Shown one piece after another: positions 43,946 through 49,932 of a stretch of 49,932 nt of DNA. The DNA is taken from assembly GCA_022711435.1 (NCBI GenBank), contig JAKLFB010000043.1, forward strand, positions 1-49,932, given 5' to 3'. This DNA is from Verrucomicrobiota bacterium. GTDB lineage: Bacteria; Verrucomicrobiota; Verrucomicrobiia; Limisphaerales; UBA1319. Below the pieces are notes generated by a model. The model worked only from the letters and a program-made list of their open reading frames with translations. It made no database searches and was not told where the DNA came from. Made by a program: the position numbers and the translations under genes. The number at the start of each line of letters is the position of its first letter. Positions within the stretch are counted from its first letter, which is position 1.

Positions 43946-46321
43946 ATGAAAATCCGGTTGCATGCCACTGTTCTGCTCGCGCTGCTATGCTGTTCTGGAT
44001 CGGCTGCCAGCGGCGATCGCATCCAGTTCCCAACCCAGCGGCCCGAGGGGGCGTGCTATCCGCGGCCGTTCCCGAGCGAGACGCTCGATGTGTCGCCCCC
44101 CGGCTTCTGCTGGTGGCCGGCCGGCAAACGCGGCGAGGTCCGATATCGGCTCCGGGTGTCGATCGAGAATGGCGCGCCCGCCTATGTGTCTTCCGTGATC
44201 GAGGATCCGGCGCATGTCCCTTTACAGGCGCTGCCGGCCGGCCGTTACACGTGGACCGTCGAGGCGCTGGATCGCGAAGGCAAGGTCCGCGCCGCTCGCG
44301 AGCCGGCGCGGTTCGCGATCGCCGAGAAGGCCGTTCTGCAGCCGTGGACGCCCGCGGAAGATCTGCTCGAGCGCGTGCCGCGCGCGCATCCGCGCCTCCT
44401 GTTCCCGAAGGCCGTGGTGGCCGAAGTGCGGTCCACGCTCGATTCGACCCGGCGCGAGGCCTTCGCCACCCTCCGCCGCAACGCCGACGCCGCCCTCCGG
44501 CTCGCGCCGCCGCCCGAACCCGACTACGACAAGCTCGAGGATGACGCGGCGCGCCGGATCGCTTACACGGAGTCGTTCCGGCGGATCCGGCAGTTCCATG
44601 ACGGCGGCATGGTCAATCTGTCGCTGATGTATTTGCTGACCGGCGAGCGCAAGTACGGGGAGGCCGCGAAGGCCATCCTGCTCGGCGCCGCCGAGTGGGA
44701 CCCGGAAGGGATCTCGTCGGTTCTGGCGCCTCACGGCGACGAGATCGGGCTCGGCCTGACCAAGTCAGCCGCGCAGGCCTACGACTGGATCTACGATCTG
44801 TTGAGCGAGACGGAGCGCGCCCGGGTCCGGCAGATGCTGATCGCGCGCGCTGACCAGATGCTGCGGCGGCTGACCCGGAACGATTTCCTCGCCCGTCCGG
44901 AGAACAGCCACGATGGGCGGCTGCCCGGCTATCTCATCGAGCATGCCATCGCGCTGGCGGAAGAGCCCCGCGCTCGAGTGTGGCTCGATTATGCCATGCG
45001 CGCCGTGCTGACGGTATTCCCGCACTGGGCCGGCTACGACAGCGGCTGGGCCGAGGGTTCGAGCTACGCATTGGCCTACAACACCATCTACCTCACCCCG
45101 TTCGAGAGCCTGCGGGCGGCGACCGGCTTGGACCTCTGGCAGCGGCCGTTCTACCGCAAGATCCGTCACTGGTTTGTCTACAACATCTCGCCCCGGGGCG
45201 ACGTCCTGCCCTGGGGGGACGGCGAGGACGGCGGCGTCCCGGGGCGCGCGTCGTCCATTCGCGCGCTGCTCCAGTTTCACGCGCTGCGATACGGGGACCC
45301 GGCCGTGCGCGGCTGGGTGAACCTCCTGCGCTCTCCCGAGGGCGGGCCGGCGGACATCAGCGCGCTGCCGGGCATCATTTTGCCCGACACGCTGGCCCCG
45401 GAATCGCCGGCGAGCCTCCCCCACGACGCGGTGTTTTACGGGGTCGGCTGGGCGGCGCTGCACACCGATCTCGGCGATCCGGACCGGGACCTGATGGTGA
45501 TGTTCAAGTCATCCCCTTACGGCGCGGTCAGCCATAGCCATGGAGATCAGAACACGTTCGTGGTCATGAAAGGCGGCCAAGGCCTGGCGATCCCCGGCGG
45601 CTACTATTTCCCCACCTACGGCGGGCCGCATCATGCCAACTACACGCGGCAGACCGCAGCGCACAACGGCCTGCTGGTCAATGGCCAGGGACAAGTCCTC
45701 CGGCAGGGCCGCGCCAATGGGCATCTCGCCGCCTTCGAATCCCAGCCGCACCTGGCTTACGTCTGCGGCGACGCCACCGCAGCCTACGGCGGCCGGCTCA
45801 GCGGCTTTCGCCGCCATGTCCTGCTGGTGCGCCCTTCGATCGTGGTTGTCGTGGACGACGTGAGCGCGCCGGAGGCAGCCGAGCTCCAGTGGCTGCTTCA
45901 CGCGAAGGACAAGTTCGAGCTCGACGAGCCCGGGCAGACCATCGTGTCGCGGCGCGGCGGCGCCGCCATGAAGGTGCATCTGGCGGCCCGGGGCGGATTC
46001 GGCTTCCGCCAGACCAGCGACTGGCCCGTGGCGCCCAACGCCGGGTTCCCCACCTCGACCCGGCGCGAGCCCGATCCGCAGTGGCATTTCACGGCGACGA
46101 CGCGCGAGCGGGCCGCTGAGCGCCGGATCGCCGCGGTGATGTTTGTGGATGCGTACGGCGAGGTGCGCCAGCCGTCGGCGGACACTGTCGAGGTTGCGGC
46201 GGACCTGCCCCAGGGCAGGGCAAGCATGCGCCTGCATCTGGGCTCGAATGCCGCGACCGTTCTTGAAGCCCGCTACCAGCCAAGAAGCGGCAACATCGAG
46301 ACGCTGTCTGCGAAACGGTGA
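43946..46321 (+). CDS. Heparinase II/III-family polysaccharide lyase with DUF4962 N-terminus
   Basis: 791 residues with a signal peptide (MKIRLHATVLLALLCCSGSA). AGGGGAG lies 12 bases upstream of the ATG. Residues about 25-125 form a DUF4962/Ig-like domain. An alpha/alpha toroid follows (YLLTGERKYGEAAKAILLGA, GLTKSAAQAYDWIYDLLSE, WAGYDSGWAEGSSYALAYN). The C-terminal beta-sheet domain has the heparinase II/III signature SHSHGDQNTFVVMKGGQGLA and YGGPHHANYTRQTAAHN. Such enzymes cleave uronic-acid-containing polymers such as heparan sulfate, alginate or related algal glycans by beta-elimination. The precise substrate cannot be read from the sequence. Confidence 0.9.
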   Translation: MKIRLHATVLLALLCCSGSAASGDRIQFPTQRPEGACYPRPFPSETLDVSPPGFCWWPAGKRGEVRYRLRVSIENGAPAYVSSVIEDPAHVPLQALPAGRYTWTVEALDREGKVRAAREPARFAIAEKAVLQPWTPAEDLLERVPRAHPRLLFPKAVVAEVRSTLDSTRREAFATLRRNADAALRLAPPPEPDYDKLEDDAARRIAYTESFRRIRQFHDGGMVNLSLMYLLTGERKYGEAAKAILLGAAEWDPEGISSVLAPHGDEIGLGLTKSAAQAYDWIYDLLSETERARVRQMLIARADQMLRRLTRNDFLARPENSHDGRLPGYLIEHAIALAEEPRARVWLDYAMRAVLTVFPHWAGYDSGWAEGSSYALAYNTIYLTPFESLRAATGLDLWQRPFYRKIRHWFVYNISPRGDVLPWGDGEDGGVPGRASSIRALLQFHALRYGDPAVRGWVNLLRSPEGGPADISALPGIILPDTLAPESPASLPHDAVFYGVGWAALHTDLGDPDRDLMVMFKSSPYGAVSHSHGDQNTFVVMKGGQGLAIPGGYYFPTYGGPHHANYTRQTAAHNGLLVNGQGQVLRQGRANGHLAAFESQPHLAYVCGDATAAYGGRLSGFRRHVLLVRPSIVVVVDDVSAPEAAELQWLLHAKDKFELDEPGQTIVSRRGGAAMKVHLAARGGFGFRQTSDWPVAPNAGFPTSTRREPDPQWHFTATTRERAAERRIAAVMFVDAYGEVRQPSADTVEVAADLPQGRASMRLHLGSNAATVLEARYQPRSGNIETLSAKR

Positions 46322-46367
46322 ACGGCTCGCCCGGCTTGATGCCTGGACCCAACCGTCGCCGAGGTAA

Positions 46368-46640
46368 GGGGCCGTCAGAAAATAACCTTTGCACTTTGTC
46401 GCCAGCGCCGTGGGGGCAGATGCGAGGCGCGACGAAGGAGCATAGCCTTGACCTCTGTGACTGAGGAGCAACGAAGCAGATGCCCCCACGCCGCGGCGAC
46501 CCGCGGGGCTGCGGCCATTGGGCTTGGGGGCTTTGTCGCTCACTCCTCACAGACCGCTGGCGGGTATGCTCGTCGCTCGCTCCGCGCCCGCAAGCCCAAT
46601 GGCCAGCAGCAAAGTGTAAAGGTTATTTCCTGACGGCCCC
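46368..46640. mobile_element. MITE-like element with 31-bp terminal inverted repeats and TAA duplication
   Basis: The left end (46368-46398, starting GGGGCCGTCAG) and the right end (46610-46640, ending CTGACGGCCCC) are inverted repeats of 31 bp with two mismatches. TAA flanks both sides, as expected for a target-site duplication. Inside are two further inverted pairs: GTGGGGGCA/TGCCCCCAC (46410-46418 and 46481-46489) and GGCCATTGGGCTTG/CAAGCCCAATGGCC (46513-46526 and 46591-46604). The element could therefore fold into a stem with two side hairpins. It has no transposase. It fills the gap between the lyase and agarase-like genes. Confidence 0.8.
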
Positions 46641-46738
46641 TAACGATGCGGACCCAGAAGCGGTGGAACCGCAGCCGCAGCCTTTCCATCTGCCAAAAGA
46701 GTTTGGCTTTTCAGGGGTTCTATGCCATAGGCAAAACC

Positions 46739-48619
46739 ATGAAACGCATCTACATCCTGCTGGCCGGATGCTGCCTTGCGGCCGCGGCGGCCCACGCTGC
46801 GCTTCCGGTGCGGACCGCGTTTGCCGGCCTGAGGTCCGAGCGCGCCTGGCCGCTCGAGGAATTGGGCGCCGGCCTGCCCTCGGACTGGACGGGCTATGAG
46901 TTCCTGGTGCTCGAATTCAAGGCATCCTCCTCGCAGCGGTTTGACCTCGGGCTCGAGACGCCCCAGGGCCGGATCGCCAAACGCATCGGGCCGTTCGCTG
47001 GCGTCTGGGTGCGGGCCGCAATCCCGCTGCGGTTCTATCGCCAGCCCGCCGGCGATGGCATCGATATGGCCGCAACATATAATCAGCCGCGCAACTCGTA
47101 TTGGATCAACATCCATACCAGCAGCCACGGCCCCCTCACGAAAGTGACCGGGCTCAGCGTGGCGATGGATCGCCCCGTGGGAAGCCCGACGCTCGAGATC
47201 CGGTCGGTCGCGCTGGCCCGGACCGATCCCGGCGATGCCGTGCTCGACGGCAACCCATTGATCGACGAGTTCGGCCAATACAGGCACGCCTCCTGGCCCG
47301 GCAAGGCGCGCACGCTCGACGAGCTGAAGGCGGCCTGGGCCGCCGAAGAGGTTGCGCTCAAGAAAGCGGCGTCCGAACGCTGCCCCTACGGCGGCTTCCT
47401 GGACACGCGGGCGGAGGCCACCGGCTTTTTCCGGCTCGAGCAGCGGGATGGCCGCTGGTGGTTCGTTTGCCCGGACGGCCATCTCTTCTACTCGACCGGC
47501 TTGAACGGGGTCGGGACCGGCTCCAGCACACGCGTGGAAGGGCGAGAGGAGTGCTTCGCGGCGCTGCCGCCGGCCGGCCTTGCATCGAGCGGGCGCGGCG
47601 GGCGATCGTTCGGCGCCTCGTTCTACACGTGGAACCTCCAGCGCCGGTTTGGCGACGACTGGCGGCTCGAGTGGTCCGAGCTGACCCGGCAGCGTCTGGC
47701 CGCGTGGGGCTTCAATACCGTCCATAACTGGGGCGGGCGCAATCCTGGCGATCCGCGAGTGCCCTACGCGCTCATGATGCGCGGCTGGCAGACCGGAAGG
47801 ACGATCATGGGCATGCCGGACGTTTACGCGGAGGAGTTCGAGCGCCGCGTGGACGAGGCCGCAGCCAGCCAGCTTGGGCCGGTGCGAGACGATCCGCTCA
47901 TGCTGGGCTTCTTCATCGGCAATGAGCCGCCATGGCCCGGCCGCGAGAGCCAGTTGTGCGATGCGATCCTCGCCGGCCCGCCCAGCGAAATCCAGAGGCG
48001 GCTCAAGGCCCGCCTCGACGAAAGCGACACGCCGAACCGGCGGAAAGAGTTCGTCCTCGGAGCGTTTCAGCGTTACCTGGACACGATCAACGCCGCGGTC
48101 CGCAGACATGACACGAACCACTTGAACCTGGGCATCCGGTTCGGCGGCAACCCGCACGACGATGTGGTCAGGGCCGCGCGCGGCTTCGATGTGTTCAGCG
48201 TGAACATTTACCGCTATGCGCCCGAGCGTGCGGTCCTGGACCGGATCTGGTCCCTGGTGTCGCGCCCGATCCTGATCGGGGAGTTCCACATCGGCGTGCC
48301 CGAACGCGGTCTGGCGCCCGGCCTGGTGCAGGCGATGAACCAGGAGGAGCGCGCCGCGGCTTACCGGTACTATGTCGAGCAGTGCGCCGCGCACCCCGCG
48401 CTAGTCGGCGCGCATTGGTTTCAATGGCTGGACCAGCCGGCCACCGGACGCAGCGACGGCGAGAACTACAACATCGGGCTCATCGACGTCACCGACCAGC
48501 CCTATGCCGAGATGGTCGCCGCCGCCCGGCTGACGCACGGACGGCTGCTGGACGTTCACTCGGGGAAGGCGCCTCCGTTCAGCCAAAAGCCGAGGGCCTC
48601 GGAGGCGGGAGCGCCGTAG
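46739..48619 (+). CDS. Agarase/GH50-like secreted glycoside hydrolase
   Basis: Start ATG 46739 (MKRIYILLAGCCLAAAAAHA signal peptide), 626 residues. An N-terminal beta-sandwich (to about residue 165) precedes a TIM barrel with agarase-type landmarks: GFFRLEQRDGRWWFVCPDGH, FYSTGLNGVGTGSSTRVEGR, RLAAWGFNTVHNWGGRN, the acid/base motif FFIGNEPPW, and the nucleophile region RPILIGEFHIGVPERG, then GAHWFQWLDQPATGR. The two Glu residues are as expected for a retaining clan-A enzyme. The substrate is probably a beta-galactan such as agar or a related algal glycan; the exact family needs a profile search. The MITE-like element sits just upstream. Confidence 0.82.
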   Translation: MKRIYILLAGCCLAAAAAHAALPVRTAFAGLRSERAWPLEELGAGLPSDWTGYEFLVLEFKASSSQRFDLGLETPQGRIAKRIGPFAGVWVRAAIPLRFYRQPAGDGIDMAATYNQPRNSYWINIHTSSHGPLTKVTGLSVAMDRPVGSPTLEIRSVALARTDPGDAVLDGNPLIDEFGQYRHASWPGKARTLDELKAAWAAEEVALKKAASERCPYGGFLDTRAEATGFFRLEQRDGRWWFVCPDGHLFYSTGLNGVGTGSSTRVEGREECFAALPPAGLASSGRGGRSFGASFYTWNLQRRFGDDWRLEWSELTRQRLAAWGFNTVHNWGGRNPGDPRVPYALMMRGWQTGRTIMGMPDVYAEEFERRVDEAAASQLGPVRDDPLMLGFFIGNEPPWPGRESQLCDAILAGPPSEIQRRLKARLDESDTPNRRKEFVLGAFQRYLDTINAAVRRHDTNHLNLGIRFGGNPHDDVVRAARGFDVFSVNIYRYAPERAVLDRIWSLVSRPILIGEFHIGVPERGLAPGLVQAMNQEERAAAYRYYVEQCAAHPALVGAHWFQWLDQPATGRSDGENYNIGLIDVTDQPYAEMVAAARLTHGRLLDVHSGKAPPFSQKPRASEAGAP

Positions 48620-48784
48620 TCCCAATACGCGATGCGGCCAGCATGAAAGGAAGCCGCCGAGCGGACGGCTTGCGAGATTGCCGCGCCGCTCATTGACCAG
48701 CCAATTCCAACGCCAGGCCGGGCGACCCGGCCCATATGGCGGTTGGCTTCCGAGTCGTCCAAAGCCGCGCCAGCGCGCAGGGGC

Positions 48785-49555
48785 TTACCGGGTGAGCTCG
48801 CGGATGCGGACGTTCTTGAATTCAACCCACATGGGTTTCCCGGCGTGGAGCTGGAGCGCGATGATCCCCTCCTGGAGGGCGAGCTGAGGATCCTTGTCCG
48901 TGAAGTCCATGATGAGGGTGCCGTTGAGGAAATGCCGGATCCGATTCCCCCGCGCGACGATGACGACGTCGTTCCAGTCGTCGAGCTTGAAGAGCTTTGT
49001 GAATGCCTCCTGGTCGATCAGGGTTCCAGTGACATTTTTCTGGCCGTTTTCCCAGGTCGCTCTCTCGCCAACGAGGCACATCCGGCCGCGCTTGCCGCCT
49101 TCGTCGTAAATGAAGCCGGTGACGCTGGGGAGCTGGTTCTGGTTCCGGATTTCGTGCTGGTAACCGCGGACGACCCACTGGTTGGCCACCTTGCCTTCGG
49201 TGATATGCTTGGATCGATACTGGATGCCGGAGTTGTTGTCGGCGTTGCACCGGAAGGAGAGCCGGAGATCGAAATCGCCGAACCGCTGGTCTTTGAGGAT
49301 GAGGAACGTGTTGCCTTTGGCGGGCGTTTCCGCCGTGGTCTGGCCGCGAATGGCGCCGTCCTTGACCGACCAGAGGCGCGGGTCGCCGTCCCAGCCGGTC
49401 AGGTCTTTGCCATTGAAGAGCGAACGCATGTCAGCCCGCTCCCGGGGCGGCGTCGAAGCCCGGGAGCCATCGGCCGCTCGGGCGGACAGGCCGAGAACAA
49501 GGGTGAACGCCAGGAACGCCGCGCCAGTGCGGCTGCCTTTGAACAAATTTCTCAT
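48785..49555 (-). CDS. DUF1080 (3-keto-disaccharide hydrolase-like) secreted protein
   Basis: Start ATG 49555 (MRNLFKGSRTGAAFLAFTLV signal peptide); an upstream in-frame ATG at 49567 is possible. 256 residues. It has the concanavalin-like DUF1080 fold: SLFNGKDLTGWDGDPRLWSV, GAIRGQT, FGDFDLRLSFRCNADNNSGI, YQHEIRNQ, LDDWNDVVIVARGNRIRHFL and EGIIALQLHAGKPMWVEFKN. The family includes 3-keto-glucoside hydrolases that work with Gfo/Idh/MocA sugar dehydrogenases; one such exported dehydrogenase is at 23270 in this window. It ends facing the agarase-like gene. Confidence 0.92.
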   Translation of the reverse strand: MRNLFKGSRTGAAFLAFTLVLGLSARAADGSRASTPPRERADMRSLFNGKDLTGWDGDPRLWSVKDGAIRGQTTAETPAKGNTFLILKDQRFGDFDLRLSFRCNADNNSGIQYRSKHITEGKVANQWVVRGYQHEIRNQNQLPSVTGFIYDEGGKRGRMCLVGERATWENGQKNVTGTLIDQEAFTKLFKLDDWNDVVIVARGNRIRHFLNGTLIMDFTDKDPQLALQEGIIALQLHAGKPMWVEFKNVRIRELTR

Positions 49556-49782
49556 AAAATATTCCATTGGATTTGCTGGGGACCAAGTATGTCCGCCAAT
49601 CCCGTTCCAGCAAGCTTTTCCTGGCGCACGACGTACCGGGTATAGGACAAAATTCTCTTGGTGTGTCCGGTCGCAATGGAGTGGCCGTGTGCTGTGTGTC
49701 TTCTCCCAATGGAGGGCGGGGGGGGAGGATTGTGAAATACGCCCCTCCCTGCGCCCTCCCCATGAACCTGTCCTGCCGGAGC

Positions 49783-49798
49783 GCGGCCTTCAGGCCGC
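49783..49798. repeat. REP-like hairpin GCGGCC-TTCA-GGCCGC
   Basis: A perfect 6-bp G+C stem with a TTCA tetraloop is followed by TGCAATAAAAACC. It could be an intrinsic-terminator-like hairpin, but its proximity to the Y1 transposase favours a REP palindrome used by that enzyme. Confidence 0.45.
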
Positions 49799-49812
49799 TG
49801 CAATAAAAACCA

Positions 49813-49838
49813 ATGGGGTCAGATCCATATTGTTGACA
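49813..49838 (+). repeat. REP/RAYT-type short motif, copy 3
   Basis: ATGGGGTCAGATCCATATTG continuing into TTGACA, 30 bp upstream of the transposase start. It is related to copies at 3373 and 23230. Confidence 0.55.
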
Positions 49839-49867
49839 GAATAGAACGATGCGGAGAGATTCTCGGC

Positions 49868-49932
49868 ATGGCGCGACCATGGCGAATTCAAATAGCGGGC
49901 GGGTGGTATCACGTGACCAGTCGGGGGAACCG
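49868..49932 (+). CDS. REP-associated tyrosine transposase (Y1/RAYT), 5' end only
   Basis: The final 65 bases encode MARPWRIQIAGGWYHVTSRG followed by N, the characteristic opening of IS200/IS605-type Y1 transposases of the RAYT group, which mobilise REP palindromes using a single catalytic Tyr. The gene runs off the window, so the HUH and Tyr motifs are not seen. GGAGAG lies about 15 bp upstream. Confidence 0.85.
   Translation, partial: MARPWRIQIAGGWYHVTSRGN

Larger units (their letters stand above)
49556..49867. other. Intergenic region with a hairpin and REP-type motif
   Basis: No gene is seen in these 312 bp. Notable are G-runs and C-runs around 49722-49763, the hairpin at 49783-49798 and the REP/RAYT motif at 49813-49838. 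Confidence 0.4.

Noticed and set aside
49783..49798. Rho-independent terminator
   Set aside because: The stem is followed by a mixed TGCAATAAAAACC stretch rather than a T-run on either strand in the right place, and no gene ends just before it on the plus strand.

Overview
The window is a high-G+C bacterial chromosome segment that looks like a member of the Verrucomicrobiota. The assignment is inferred from gene content: a short PEP-CTERM protein, a Verrucomicrobia-type pseudopilin, many secreted proteins ending in an F/Y-Y-R/T-L-like tail, Tat-exported Gfo/Idh/MocA and DegT-type enzymes, a DUF1080 protein, GH172, CE15, heparinase II/III-like and agarase-like enzymes, and a class III cyclase/kinase/WD40 fusion. 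No rRNA or tRNA gene was seen.

Region 1 (1-8.1 kb) is an Rhs locus. A long Rhs protein entering from the left edge ends in a unique C-terminal tip, followed by a small membrane-anchored gene whose start overlaps its stop. A second, N-terminally truncated rhs core carries a different tip, followed by another small membrane protein gene. A third core fragment has an internal deletion and is cut off inside a convergent gene of the NxxGxxAF repeat family. This has the layout of a polymorphic toxin locus with displaced (orphan) toxin/immunity cassettes. Both tips and both candidate immunity proteins are unrecognised.

Region 2 (8.3-15.4 kb) is a rightward cluster: a secreted CE15-GH16 fusion, a DUF6057-like membrane protein and a PD40 beta-propeller protein with a CxxCH haem motif, all joined by 3-4 bp start/stop overlaps, then a Tat-exported DegT-family aminotransferase.

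Region 3 (15.4-23.2 kb) is more housekeeping: a leftward HPF-like / CPA2 antiporter / Rnk-like cluster, a homospermidine synthase with a coupled broken Rossmann gene, and a rightward histidine kinase / sigma-54 response regulator pair.

Region 4 (23.2-34.4 kb) holds a Tat-exported Gfo/Idh/MocA oxidoreductase divergent from a PEP-CTERM protein; a leftward run of GH172, PqaA-like hydrolase and transglutaminase-like protein; a nucleoside hydrolase-FmdE fusion; and a truncated secreted protein overlapping a pseudopilin.

Region 5 (34.5-40.8 kb) is a 1263-residue cyclase-kinase-WD40 protein and a DUF2950/DUF3300 pair. Region 6 (41-49.9 kb) is polysaccharide breakdown: a second CE15 esterase, an RCC1 protein, a heparinase II/III-like lyase, an agarase-like hydrolase and a DUF1080 protein. 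It contains a 273-bp MITE-like element with terminal inverted repeats and a TAA target duplication, and ends in the first codons of a REP-associated (Y1/RAYT) transposase. A short motif in front of that transposase recurs at about 3.4 kb and 23.2 kb.
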